A DNA stretch of 64,000 nt from Fen-455 sp963841155 (GTDB lineage Bacteria; Actinomycetota; Acidimicrobiia; Acidimicrobiales; Bog-793): contig CAWJBM010000005.1 of assembly GCA_963841155.1 (NCBI GenBank), positions 310,001 through 374,000 on the forward strand, given 5' to 3'. Shown piece after piece: positions 33,863-42,840 of the stretch. Every line of letters begins with the position of its first letter. Position 1 is the first letter of the stretch. The position numbers and the translations under genes are program-made. The notes under the pieces were generated by a model. The model saw nothing but the letters and a program-made list of their open reading frames with translations, did not search any database and was not told the DNA's origin.

Positions 33863-34822
33863 TCAAGAGAGCTGTTCGAGTACCGCGACGAGATCGTCGG
33901 GCAACGGAGAGGTGAACCCGACCTCTTCTCCCGTGGCCGGATCGACGAAGGCCAAGCCCGCTGCGTGCAGGAACGGACGGGCGCACCCCGATCGCCTTCG
34001 ATCGCCCCGATAGCGCGAGTCGCCGACCACAGGATGGCCGATCGCGGCAAGGTGCACGCGGATCTGATGAGTGCGGCCAGTCTCCAGGCGCAGCTCCAGA
34101 TACGTCGCCTCGAGCGGCTCGGCGAACCTGGCGAGCACACGGTAGTGCGTGCGCGCCGGGCGACCGCCCGTGGCAACCGCCATCCGCGTTGGATCACGCA
34201 GCGACCGTCCGATCGGCGCATCCACGACACCTGCTTCCGCCTCGAGGGCGCCGCACGCGAGTGCAAGATACCTCCGGCGCACGGTGCGCGCTGCCAACTG
34301 GGCCGTCAGCGACCGGTAGGCATCCGGGGTGCGGGCGACGACCAGCAAGCCAGAGGTGTCCTTGTCGAGGCGGTGCACGATGCCCGGCCGGTCGGTCTCG
34401 CCACAACCGAGCTCGGGCAGCCGGGCCAGCTCGGGATAGGAAGCCAAGAGGCCGGCTACGAGCGTGCCCGAGCGATGGGTGGCATCGGGGTGCACGACGA
34501 CGCCCGGTGGCTTGTCGACCACGATGACGGCCTGGTCGTCGTAGATGACACGGAACGGGACCTCGCCGGGCCCAGCGGCGCGTACCGCGTCGCGCCCGGT
34601 GCCGACCAGAAGTTGGAGATCTGTCTCCAACAGCTCGCCGGTTTGGACCCGACGGCTGCCTGCGGCGACCACGACATTCGAAATGCGCACTCCACCGGCT
34701 GCGATGAGCCTCGCGACCTGTGCCCGGGTGCACCCGGACAACAGTGCGACAACTCGGTCCACGCGCTCACCGCAAAGCGCGCCCGGGATCGCGACGACCG
34801 AGCTCGCGCCCGTGTTATTCAT
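33863..34822 (-). CDS. rluD: Large-subunit rRNA pseudouridine synthase, RluD-like
   Basis: The 319-residue enzyme starts at ATG 34822, overlapping the lspA stop by 8 bp. It has an N-terminal S4-like RNA-binding domain (GERVDRVVALLSGCTRAQVA) and a catalytic RluA-type domain with VVDKPPGVVVHPDATH, GIVHRLDKDTSGLLVVA (catalytic Asp) and LETGRTHQIRVHLAAIGHPV. It isomerises uridines in 23S rRNA. The lspA-rluD pairing is common in bacteria. Confidence 0.94.
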   Translation of the reverse strand: MNNTGASSVVAIPGALCGERVDRVVALLSGCTRAQVARLIAAGGVRISNVVVAAGSRRVQTGELLETDLQLLVGTGRDAVRAAGPGEVPFRVIYDDQAVIVVDKPPGVVVHPDATHRSGTLVAGLLASYPELARLPELGCGETDRPGIVHRLDKDTSGLLVVARTPDAYRSLTAQLAARTVRRRYLALACGALEAEAGVVDAPIGRSLRDPTRMAVATGGRPARTHYRVLARFAEPLEATYLELRLETGRTHQIRVHLAAIGHPVVGDSRYRGDRRRSGCARPFLHAAGLAFVDPATGEEVGFTSPLPDDLVAVLEQLS

Positions 34823-35369
34823 CGCGGGAGACCCCGGTGGTTCTCGGCGGCCGCCTTGTGACAGTCGTCCTCCAGAGCACGATGGCAAGCAGGACGCTGC
34901 CACAAACGATCGACGAGTCGGCCAGGTTGAAAGTCGGCCAGTAACCGGAGTAGAGGAAGTCGATCACGGCGCCATGGTGGCCCCTGAAGATCCGGTCGGC
35001 GAGGTTGCCGACTGCGCCGCCGAGGATCATCCCGACGCCAACCGCCGCAGCGGTGTTGGGCACCGCCCGGCCAGTCCACGCAACCATGGCTACGACAACG
35101 ACGACGATCACCACGATGGGCAAGGTCAGGCCCGCGCCGATGCTGAAGGCGATGCCGGTGTTGTAGGAGAGAACGAGAGCGAACGGCCCGATCAGGTGGA
35201 CGGACCCAGACGAGAGCCGAGCGACCGCGAGCGACTTGGTCACCTGGTCGGCGGCAGCCACCACGAGCGCGACCACAAGCATCACGCAAGTGCGCCGGGT
35301 CCGTCGCTTCGCCTCAGCGGAGCTCACTCCCCCGGTGGCGCCGGGCCGGTCATCGCCGGCCGTGCTCAA
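34815..35369 (-). CDS. lspA: Lipoprotein signal peptidase
   Basis: The 184-residue membrane protein has four hydrophobic helices and both catalytic aspartates (GGAVGNLADRIFRG and FNLADSSI). It removes signal peptides from prolipoproteins at the lipobox Cys, needed for the several lipoproteins in this window. The Arg/Lys-rich N-terminal extension of 30 residues is usual in actinobacteria. It sits between a DksA-like gene and rluD; both junctions overlap. Confidence 0.94.
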   Translation of the reverse strand: MSTAGDDRPGATGGVSSAEAKRRTRRTCVMLVVALVVAAADQVTKSLAVARLSSGSVHLIGPFALVLSYNTGIAFSIGAGLTLPIVVIVVVVVAMVAWTGRAVPNTAAAVGVGMILGGAVGNLADRIFRGHHGAVIDFLYSGYWPTFNLADSSIVCGSVLLAIVLWRTTVTRRPPRTTGVSRDE

Positions 35370-36547
35370 CGTCTCGACAGCCCCCCGCTCTTGCAGTCAA
35401 TGCACAAGCGGGCGTAAGGAAGTGCTTCGAGGCGCGCCTTTACGATCGACCGGCCGCAGTTCTCACAGATCCCGTATGTGCCGTTGTCCATCTTCACGAG
35501 GGTGTGATCGATCTCCTCGACTGCGGCCATCGCCTGCGCCGAGAGCGCGAGATCACGCTCCCGGTCAACTGTGACGGTCCCCCCCTCTCCCGATTCGTCG
35601 TCGAACTGGATGTCGCCCGGCTCCATTTCCTCGACGAGTGCCTCCGCCTCAGCTTTCAAGCTGGCTGCTTGATCGAGATACGTAGCGCGCTCGCGCAGGA
35701 GTGCAGTGCGCTGGCTTGCCAGGAAGCGCTCGTCCTTCGCATAGCCTTCACCGACCCGCTTCGAGGACCCGGCCTTTACGCCAGGTCGGCTACCGGGGCG
35801 TGCCCGACCGGGGCGCGCGACGCTTCCGGGGGACTTCCGCGCCGGCGCGGGCGCCTTGGTGACCCTGGTTTGCGACGAGACGGACGCCTTGGCCGCGGCC
35901 GACGCGCCTCCTGCGCTCGCTGCATGCTTTGTCGTCGGCGCTCCATGCCCTGCGCGGGCCTTGCCGGCCGACCTGCCAGACGCCTTGGCGGCCGGCTTGG
36001 CCATCGCGGGAGCCGACTTGCCTGGCTTGGCCGCCGCTGGCACCGCCTTGGCCGCCGCTGAAGCCACCTTGGCCACCTTGGCCGCCGCTGGAGCCACCTT
36101 GGCCACCTTGGCCGGCTTGGCCACCGCTGGAGCCGCCTTGGCTCCTTTGCCCGCTGCTGGCACCGCGGGAGCCGCCTTGGCCACCTTGGCCGCCGCTGGA
36201 GCCGGCTTGACCGCCTTGGCCACCTTGGCCGCCGCTGGAGTCGGCTTGACCGTCTTGGCAGCCTTGGCAGCCTTGGCCACCGCGGGAGCCGCCTTGGCAG
36301 CCTTGGCAACCGCGGGAGCCGCGGGAGCCGCCTTGGCCACCGCTGCTCTTGGAGACTTGGCTCCGCCCGGCTTGGAGGCCTTCTGGACGGGAACGGGCGT
36401 CGCCTTTGCGGACGCCTTTGACCCGACCGCGGGAGCCGTCTTCTTCGACGGCTCGCTTGCCGTCTTGAGGGCCGCAGCCTTCGAGGCGTTCGCCTTCACG
36501 ACGGCTCCCTTCTTCGCTTCGGCCGCCACCTTGGTCCTCGACACCAT
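35366..36547 (-). CDS. DksA/TraR zinc-finger protein with histone-H1-like tail
   Basis: From ATG 36547 (after GGAGG) the product has 393 residues. The first 260 are an Ala/Lys/Pro-rich, repetitive sequence (units like APAVAKAAKA and KVAKVAPAAAK), like histone H1 tails. The remainder is a TraR/DksA zinc-finger region: LRERATYLDQAASLKAEAEA, then GTYGICENCGRSIVKARLE and LCIDCKSG with the four-Cys finger. The domain binds RNA polymerase in its relatives. The basic tail suggests DNA binding. It overlaps lspA by 4 bp. Confidence 0.85.
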   Translation of the reverse strand: MVSRTKVAAEAKKGAVVKANASKAAALKTASEPSKKTAPAVGSKASAKATPVPVQKASKPGGAKSPRAAVAKAAPAAPAVAKAAKAAPAVAKAAKAAKTVKPTPAAAKVAKAVKPAPAAAKVAKAAPAVPAAGKGAKAAPAVAKPAKVAKVAPAAAKVAKVASAAAKAVPAAAKPGKSAPAMAKPAAKASGRSAGKARAGHGAPTTKHAASAGGASAAAKASVSSQTRVTKAPAPARKSPGSVARPGRARPGSRPGVKAGSSKRVGEGYAKDERFLASQRTALLRERATYLDQAASLKAEAEALVEEMEPGDIQFDDESGEGGTVTVDRERDLALSAQAMAAVEEIDHTLVKMDNGTYGICENCGRSIVKARLEALPYARLCIDCKSGGLSRR

Positions 36548-36623
36548 CGGTCCCTCCTGTCGCGGCGAGGGTGAAGAACGATAGCCGTACTGGTTGCCAC
36601 CCGCCAAGAGCACCTTGCCAGTC

Positions 36624-37001
36624 TCACGGTCTCAATCGGCCCGGCCGCTCCGTGGGGTCGTGCGCTCCGGGCCGGCCAGTTGCCGAGCGGAGCTCCTGCG
36701 CGATAGCGACGCGCGCCTTGCCAGGTTCGATGCCGGCGATGCGAACGCGCTTGAGCCGGCTTCGCTCCCCCGAGACGAGCTCGACTTGGGACTTGCGAAC
36801 GCCGAGCAGATCGGCAACAAGCTCGAGACACTGGGAATTGGCACGGCCGCCGATGGGCGCAGCAGCCACTCGGACGGCGAGCGCGTCGCCGTGACGTCCT
36901 GTGACCGATGAGCGGCCGGCGCCAGGTTGGACGCGGACCCGCAAGACGATGCCAACAGGTCCATCTTCGGGCGACTCGATGTCGAACAAGTCATCTGCCA
37001 T
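36624..37001 (-). CDS. DUF167/YggU family protein
   Basis: This 125-residue protein has the DUF167 pattern: VLRVRVQPGAGRSSVTGRHG, DALAVRVAAAPIGGRANSQC and VRKSQVELVSGERSRLKRVR. The structure of a family member is known, the function is not. The start ATG at 37001 shares CATG with a possible ileS start on the other strand, so the two genes are back to back. Confidence 0.9.
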   Translation of the reverse strand: MADDLFDIESPEDGPVGIVLRVRVQPGAGRSSVTGRHGDALAVRVAAAPIGGRANSQCLELVADLLGVRKSQVELVSGERSRLKRVRIAGIEPGKARVAIAQELRSATGRPGAHDPTERPGRLRP

Positions 37002-37020
37002 GGCCGCCTACTGTATGGCC

Positions 37021-40000
37021 ATGGCCGAGGCATCGGGCGCGAGCCCTTACCCGCAGGTCCCCGCGCAACCGCGCTATCCCTCCCTCGAGGAGCAGATCCT
37101 CGCCTCTTGGCGGGAGGACCGCACCTTTCAGGCCTCGGTTGCCCTGCATGGACCCGAGACCGAGTACGTCTTCTACGATGGGCCTCCGTTCGCGAACGGG
37201 CTGCCCCATTACGGTCACCTCCTCACCGGCTTTGTGAAAGACGCCGTCCCTCGCTACCAGACGATGCTCGGCCATCGCGTCGAGCGTCGCTTCGGCTGGG
37301 ACTGCCACGGCCTTCCTGCCGAGATGGCTGCCGAGCAGGAGCTCGAGCTGTCCGGCCGCCAGGCGGTGATCGTCTTCGGCATCGGCAACTTCAACGCCTA
37401 CTGCCGCCAGCTGGTGCAGCGGACCACCGACGCCTGGGAGCGGTACGTGACCCGCCAGGCACGCTGGGTGGACTTCGAGAACACCTACAAGACCATGGAC
37501 CTCTCCTTCATGGAGAGCGTGCTCTGGGCCTTCAAGCAGCTGTACGACAAGGGGCTCGCTTACGAAGGGTTCCGCGTCCTGCCCTACTGCTGGGAGTGCG
37601 AGACGCCGCTGTCGAACTTCGAGACCCGCCAGGACGACGCCTATAGGGACCGCACCGATCCGGCGGTGACGGTGAGATTCGATCTGGAACCGGTCGAAGA
37701 CGGGCCCGAGCTGTTGCGGGGACCGCTCGGCGTGCTCGCGTGGACCACGACGCCTTGGACCTTGCCGTCGAACCTGGCGCTCGCGGTCGGACCGGGCCTT
37801 GACTACGCGGTGCTGCGGTGGGGCGGCGGGCGTGTCATCATCGGTGACAGTTGCCTTCAGGCATACGAGGACCTGCTCGGCGATGCCGAGGTCCTCGGCA
37901 CGGTGACCGGTGCGGATCTCGTCGGGCGCCGTTTCCGCCCGCTTCTCCCCTATTTCTCCGACACGACCGGCGCGTTCGTGGTGCTGGGCGAGGACTTCGT
38001 CGCCATGGACGAGGGCACGGGCATCGTCCAGATGGCGCCCGGGTTCGGCGAGGAGGACCAACACGCTTGCGACGCGGCCGGGATCCCGGTGGTCTGCCCG
38101 GTCGACGATCGGGGGCGTTTCACCGCCGAGGTCGGCGATCTCGCCGGTCTGCATGTCTTCGAGGCCAATGCCGTGATCATCGACAAGCTCCGCGCCATGG
38201 GGGCCCTGTTGAAGGCCGAGGAGTACACCCACAGCTACCCGCATTGCTGGCGGACCGACACGCCGCTCATCTACCGGGCGATGAGCTCGTGGTTCGTGCG
38301 CGTCACGGCCGTCAAGGACCGCATGATCGAGCTCAACCAGCAGATCGGCTGGGTCCCGGACCACGTGCGCGACGGCGCTTTCGGCAAGTGGCTGGAGGGG
38401 GCGCGGGACTGGTCGATCAGCCGGAACCGTTTCTGGGGGACCCCGATCCCGGTGTGGAAGAGCGACGATCCGCGTTATCCCCGCGTCGACGTCTACGGCA
38501 GCCTCGACGAGCTCGAGGCCGATTTCGGCGTGCGCCCTGACGACTTGCACCGCCCGGGCATCGACGAGCTGACGCGGCCGAACCCGGACGACCCGACCGG
38601 TGCCTCGACGATGCGCCGGATCCCTGACGTGCTCGACTGCTGGTTCGAATCCGGGTCCATGCCCTTCGCGCAGCTCCATTACCCCTTCGAGCACGCCGAG
38701 CGGTTCGAGGGGCACTTTCCGGCCGACTTCATCGTCGAGTACGTGGGCCAGACCCGCGGCTGGTTCTACACCTTGCACGTGCTGGCGACGGCCTTGTTCG
38801 ACAGGCCTCCGTTCAAGGCCTGCATCGCGCACGGCATCGTGCTCGGCGACGACGGCCGGAAGCTCTCCAAACGGCTGCGCAACTTCCCCGATCCCGAGGA
38901 GGTGTTCGCCTCCTACGGGGCCGACGCGATGCGGTGGTACCTGCTCAGCTCGCCCGTGCTGCGCGGCCACGACGTCGTGATCGAGGAGAAGGGACTGGCC
39001 GAGCCCCTCCGGCTGGTCTGCAACCCGATCTGGAACACCTGGTACTTCCTCTCCATGTACGCCAACGCGGACAGCCTCGGGGGACGGGTCCGAACCGACC
39101 AGACCGGGGTGCTCGACCGCTACGTGCTCGCCAAGACCCGCCGTCTGGTCGAGGACGTCACCGCCGCCATGGACAGCTATGACCTCGCGGGCGCCTGCGG
39201 CCACATCTCGTTGTTCCTCGACGCGCTGACCAACTGGTACGTGCGCCGGAGTCGCGACCGGTTCTGGCGCCCCGTGGATGCTGCGGCCGCACCCCTGGCC
39301 CTGGAGGTTCTCGGAGCCCCGCCCGACGACAAGCAGGACGCCTACGACACCTTGCACACGGTTCTCGAGGTGCTCTGCCGGGTCGTGGCACCTTTCCTCC
39401 CGTTTCTCGCCGAGTTCGTCTATCGCGGTCTGACCGGGGAACGGAGCGTCCATCTGAGCTCTTGGCCGCAAGCCGATGAGCTGCCTTCCGACCCAGACCT
39501 CGTCGAGGCCATGGACCTGGCCCGAGAGGTGTGCTCGGCCGGCCACTCGATCCGCAAGGCGGCCGGGCGTCGGGCGCGCCTGCCTCTGTCGTCATTGACA
39601 GTGGCGGCGCCAGGTGCCAGTCGCCTGTTGGCCTACGCAGACCTGATCGCCGACGAGGTGAACGTGCAGCAGGTCAAGCTCGTCGAGACGGTCGGCGACC
39701 TGGCAAAGACCGTTCTCAACGTCATCCCCGCCGCGCTCGGTCCCAGGCTCGGGGAGCGCACACAGCACGTCATCGCCGCAACACGCAGGGGCGAATGGAC
39801 GCGACTCGCCGACGGCACGGTGGAGGTCGGCGGCGTACGTCTCGAGCCCGGCGATTTCGAGCTGCGCCTGCGGCCTTCCGACCCGGACTCCAGCCGGACC
39901 TTGCCCGGCGAGGTCGGGATCGTCGCCCTCGAGCTCGAGACCACGCCCGAGCTGGAGGCCGAGGGCCTGGCTCGGGACGTCATCCGTTTCGTGCAGCGCG

Positions 40001-40248
40001 CTCGGCGCGACGCGGGACTGGAAGTCACCGACCGGATCCGACTGTGGATCGGGCAGCCGAGCTCTTCAGCCGCCGTCGCCGAACAGTGGAAGGCTCACAT
40101 CGCGTCCCAGGTGCTCGCGATCGATATCGAGATCGCCGCTTTGGCCGACGGCGAGGCACACACCGCCACGACCGACGACATCTTCACCTCCGCGGGCGAG
40201 CTGTCGAATGGCGACGTCATCGTCGTCCGTATCCAGCGTCTCGGCTGA
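37021..40248 (+). CDS. ileS: Isoleucyl-tRNA synthetase (long, eukaryote-like)
   Basis: The protein of about 1075 residues charges tRNA-Ile and edits valine. The ATP-binding motif is PFANGLPHYGHLLTGF (HYGH for HIGH) and the KMSKS loop is DGRKLSKRLRNF. The editing domain (AWTTTPWTLPSNLALAVG) and an anticodon-binding C-terminal domain are complete. Length and motif style match the type 2 IleRS of actinobacteria, linked to mupirocin resistance. In-frame ATGs exist at 37000, 37015 and 37021; the last avoids overlap with the divergent DUF167 gene. No T-box leader is evident. Confidence 0.95.
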   Translation: MAEASGASPYPQVPAQPRYPSLEEQILASWREDRTFQASVALHGPETEYVFYDGPPFANGLPHYGHLLTGFVKDAVPRYQTMLGHRVERRFGWDCHGLPAEMAAEQELELSGRQAVIVFGIGNFNAYCRQLVQRTTDAWERYVTRQARWVDFENTYKTMDLSFMESVLWAFKQLYDKGLAYEGFRVLPYCWECETPLSNFETRQDDAYRDRTDPAVTVRFDLEPVEDGPELLRGPLGVLAWTTTPWTLPSNLALAVGPGLDYAVLRWGGGRVIIGDSCLQAYEDLLGDAEVLGTVTGADLVGRRFRPLLPYFSDTTGAFVVLGEDFVAMDEGTGIVQMAPGFGEEDQHACDAAGIPVVCPVDDRGRFTAEVGDLAGLHVFEANAVIIDKLRAMGALLKAEEYTHSYPHCWRTDTPLIYRAMSSWFVRVTAVKDRMIELNQQIGWVPDHVRDGAFGKWLEGARDWSISRNRFWGTPIPVWKSDDPRYPRVDVYGSLDELEADFGVRPDDLHRPGIDELTRPNPDDPTGASTMRRIPDVLDCWFESGSMPFAQLHYPFEHAERFEGHFPADFIVEYVGQTRGWFYTLHVLATALFDRPPFKACIAHGIVLGDDGRKLSKRLRNFPDPEEVFASYGADAMRWYLLSSPVLRGHDVVIEEKGLAEPLRLVCNPIWNTWYFLSMYANADSLGGRVRTDQTGVLDRYVLAKTRRLVEDVTAAMDSYDLAGACGHISLFLDALTNWYVRRSRDRFWRPVDAAAAPLALEVLGAPPDDKQDAYDTLHTVLEVLCRVVAPFLPFLAEFVYRGLTGERSVHLSSWPQADELPSDPDLVEAMDLAREVCSAGHSIRKAAGRRARLPLSSLTVAAPGASRLLAYADLIADEVNVQQVKLVETVGDLAKTVLNVIPAALGPRLGERTQHVIAATRRGEWTRLADGTVEVGGVRLEPGDFELRLRPSDPDSSRTLPGEVGIVALELETTPELEAEGLARDVIRFVQRARRDAGLEVTDRIRLWIGQPSSSAAVAEQWKAHIASQVLAIDIEIAALADGEAHTATTDDIFTSAGELSNGDVIVVRIQRLG

Positions 40249-40333
40249 GCACGACTGAGCCAGGCGACCACGCGCATCTGCGCGAGTTGGCCCGAGGCTC
40301 CAGCCGAGCGGACAAGGACCCCCGAGCGAGAAT

Positions 40334-41188
40334 TCAGGCGATCCAGTCGGATCCAATGCCCCCGAGGTAGTGCGAGCCTGTATCGGCTGTTGCTGCGCCA
40401 AAGTTGTCGCCGCTCCGGCCGGAGACCACCATGTGCCCGGCTTGGCGCGCCTGCGCGTTCGGCCCGGAGTCCTCGAGCGGCGGAACTGCGGCGAGGTTCG
40501 CCCGCCCGCCTTGGCCCTCCGCGTCGCCGTCGTCGTCGGGACCTGCGTCGGCAGGCGGGATCGACGGTGCAGCTGCTTCGGCGTCCTCGTTGATCTGAGC
40601 CTCGATGTCGTCCGGGGCGCCCGCTTGCGAAGAGGCCGGCTCCAGACCAAGCTCCGAGATCTCCATCGAAGGTGACAGCGCCTGTTCGACGACGGAAAGC
40701 GCCGCGCGAAGCGACCCTGCCAACCTCTCACGCTCCGCATCGAGCAGATCCGACAGTTTCCTGAGCTCGGCGACGACCTGGTCCCTCTCGTCCTCGAGCC
40801 TGGCAATGTCCTCGTTGTGGCGGCGCTCGGCTTCGGAGGTGAGGCGCTGCGCGTTCTCCCGCGCGTCGGTCAGTAGCTTTTCGGACTCGCTCCGTGCAGT
40901 GTCCATGAGCTCCGCAGCCTGCTCCTCCGCCTCACGGACGGCGAGATCTGCGGTTCGCTGCGCGAGCACGAGAGTCCTCCGGATGCTGTCGTCGTTCTCG
41001 TCGGCCGCCCTCTCGGAGATCGATCGTTCTGCGCGCTCGGCCCGGTAGGCGAGCTGGCGCATCTTCTCTTGCATCTCGTCGACCGCGACGGCGATCTTCT
41101 CGAGGAACTCGTCGACTTCATCGGTGTCATAGCCGCGAAGACGATCGCGAAACTCAACCTCTCGCAGGACTTTGGCGGACAGATCCAT
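40334..41188 (-). CDS. divIVA: DivIVA/Wag31-like polar growth protein
   Basis: The 284-residue protein starts at ATG 41188. It has the DivIVA lipid-binding N-terminus (LREVEFRDRLRGYDTDEVDE) followed by a long coiled coil (about 30-190). An acidic, disordered tail rich in Asp, Glu, Ala and Pro follows. In actinobacteria such proteins mark poles and septa and recruit wall synthesis. It closes the division cluster after yggT, 57 bp from it. Confidence 0.92.
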   Translation of the reverse strand: MDLSAKVLREVEFRDRLRGYDTDEVDEFLEKIAVAVDEMQEKMRQLAYRAERAERSISERAADENDDSIRRTLVLAQRTADLAVREAEEQAAELMDTARSESEKLLTDARENAQRLTSEAERRHNEDIARLEDERDQVVAELRKLSDLLDAERERLAGSLRAALSVVEQALSPSMEISELGLEPASSQAGAPDDIEAQINEDAEAAAPSIPPADAGPDDDGDAEGQGGRANLAAVPPLEDSGPNAQARQAGHMVVSGRSGDNFGAATADTGSHYLGGIGSDWIA

Positions 41189-41244
41189 GCTCGGATGGTA
41201 TCGGCCGCCCTCTTGAAGATGGTGGATGCTGCTGGCCTTGAGAG

Positions 41245-41493
41245 CTACAGCAGCCGACTGAGGATCAGGATGAGAATCCACACGATTATCGGTGAGAGGT
41301 CCACCGCGGTACCGCCCACCCGCATCGGCGGCACGATCCGGCGCACCGGCCGCAGGACCGGCTCGGTGATCACTTCGAAGAACCGGGTGATCGGCACCAG
41401 TGCCGACCCAGGCGAAGGCGGGACATAGGAAAGCACCACGCGTACCAAGATCACGAACAGGAGGAGGTTGAGGATGTCGACGACGAACGTCAA
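41245..41493 (-). CDS. yggT: YggT family membrane protein
   Basis: This 82-residue protein has two membrane helices: TFVVDILNLLLFVILVRVVL, and a C-terminal one ending ILILILSRLL. Between them lies the family's PVLRPVRRIVPPMRVGGTAV. YggT genes accompany sepF and divIVA in Gram-positive division clusters. A role at the septal membrane is likely. Confidence 0.92.
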   Translation of the reverse strand: MTFVVDILNLLLFVILVRVVLSYVPPSPGSALVPITRFFEVITEPVLRPVRRIVPPMRVGGTAVDLSPIIVWILILILSRLL

Positions 41494-41546
41494 GGCTCAG
41501 CGCCCCAGTCGATCTGGCCCACGGTCACGGGCGAGTGCGGTCAGGT

Positions 41547-42074
41547 TCAGGACCGGAACAGTCCGTTCTCTTGGAGGCGCAGGCGCTCCTCGGGGGAGAC
41601 CTCGACATTTGACGGGGTGAGCAGGAACACCGATTCGGCGACCTTCTCCATCGAGCCCCCGAGCGCATAGGTCAGGCCAGAGCAGAAGTCGATCATGCGC
41701 CGGGCCAGGTCCCTCTCGCTCGCCTGCAGATTGACGATCACCGGCGAGCTCGCCTTGACCATGTCGCCGATCTCCTGGGCGTCCGAGAACCGGGCCGGGG
41801 CCACGACCTGGGGCTTGGAATGGCGTTGTGTCACGAACGGACGCACGACGGCACCACGAGGCACCATCGTCTGTGGCTCTCGCCCGTCGTCCCGGGCGAT
41901 CGGCCGCACCGTGGCGACCGTTGTCCGCGGCGGCACAGGTTCGGGATAGGAGCTCTGCCGCACCCGGCTCGCGGCAGCCTCCGGGACCTCCTGGTCGTCG
42001 CCGTCGTAGTCCTCCTCGTCGTCGATGTCTTTCAAGCCGAGGTACATCAGCGCTCTCTGCACAAACGAAGCCAT
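41547..42074 (-). CDS. sepF: Cell division protein SepF
   Basis: The 175-residue protein has the SepF membrane-binding N-terminus (ASFVQRALMYLGLKDIDDEE). A basic linker precedes the C-terminal beta-sandwich (about 85-175: PARFSDAQEIGDMVKASSPV, RRMIDFCSGLTYALGGSMEK). SepF tethers FtsZ to the membrane and is the main FtsZ anchor in actinobacteria, which lack FtsA. It lies between yggS and yggT. Confidence 0.95.
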   Translation of the reverse strand: MASFVQRALMYLGLKDIDDEEDYDGDDQEVPEAAASRVRQSSYPEPVPPRTTVATVRPIARDDGREPQTMVPRGAVVRPFVTQRHSKPQVVAPARFSDAQEIGDMVKASSPVIVNLQASERDLARRMIDFCSGLTYALGGSMEKVAESVFLLTPSNVEVSPEERLRLQENGLFRS

Positions 42075-42102
42075 CGCCAGCCCTCCTCCGAGAACCCTAT
42101 TG

Positions 42103-42840
42103 TTACAGCCTGCGACGTTGCGGGCGAGGACCGAACAGGGCAGTCCCGAGGCGAACCATCGTCGCGCCTGCGGCGACGGCCTGCTCGAGATCAGCCGACA
42201 TGCCCATCGAGAGCTCGCGAAGACCGAGATCCGCGCCCAGGCGAGCCACCCGGTCGAATGCCTCCCTCGCCATGTTCGCGTCGCCGGGAGGCGCCACCGT
42301 CATCAAGCCGTCGACGCGGCAGCCGAGCTCCCGCAGGCCCGCCACCACGCCGGTCACCTTTCCGGGCGCGCAGCCGCCCCGGCCCGCCAGACCGGTCATG
42401 TCGACCTCCACCAGCAGCGAGGCGGGGCCGGCTGTCTGGGCTGCGAGGCCGGCCGTGCCCCGCCACACCTCGGCCCGGTGCCGCTGGATCGCCTCACCTT
42501 CGACGACTCTCGCCACTGCCTGCCAGCAGTCCACGAACCGGGCAAGACGGCCTACCTTGTTGCGCTGCACAGTGCCAAGAAAGTGCCAAGTCGCCGCGTG
42601 GCCGACCGTCCCCCACTTGGAGATCAGCTCGTCCGCATAGTTCTCGCCGAAGTCGCTCAGGCCCGCTGCGAACGCGGCAGCGACCTCCTCAGGCCCGAAG
42701 CCCTTCGTCACGGCCACGATCCTGACCAGTCCCGGATCGCCTCCGGCGTGCGCGATCCGGTCGCGCGCCGCAGCCGTCCGTGCGGCGATGTTCTCGACGA
42801 GCGCGCCATCAACGCTCCCGAGCTTGGGACCGGGACTCAC
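42103..42840 (-). CDS. yggS: PLP homeostasis protein YggS/PLPBP
   Basis: From GTG 42840 the 245-residue protein has the family pattern: IVAVTKGFGPEEVAAAFAAG (PLP-binding Lys), DFGENYADELISKW, WHFLGTVQRNKV and LSMGMSADLEQAVAAGATMV. It binds pyridoxal phosphate without known catalysis and keeps its pool balanced. The start overlaps the pgeF stop by 4 bp. Confidence 0.94.
   Translation of the reverse strand: MSPGPKLGSVDGALVENIAARTAAARDRIAHAGGDPGLVRIVAVTKGFGPEEVAAAFAAGLSDFGENYADELISKWGTVGHAATWHFLGTVQRNKVGRLARFVDCWQAVARVVEGEAIQRHRAEVWRGTAGLAAQTAGPASLLVEVDMTGLAGRGGCAPGKVTGVVAGLRELGCRVDGLMTVAPPGDANMAREAFDRVARLGADLGLRELSMGMSADLEQAVAAGATMVRLGTALFGPRPQRRRL

Noticed and set aside
35856..36584. Plus-strand frame of Ala/Leu repeats in the DksA-like gene
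   Set aside because: It mirrors the low-complexity Lys/Ala tail on the coding strand and has no independent support.
36614..37020. T-box leader before ileS
   Set aside because: The region is occupied by the divergent DUF167 gene and I see no T-box motif.
36991..39546. Very long open frame (851 codons) on the minus strand through ileS
   Set aside because: It is antisense to a clearly coding ileS and shows no domain; long antisense frames are common at this GC content.
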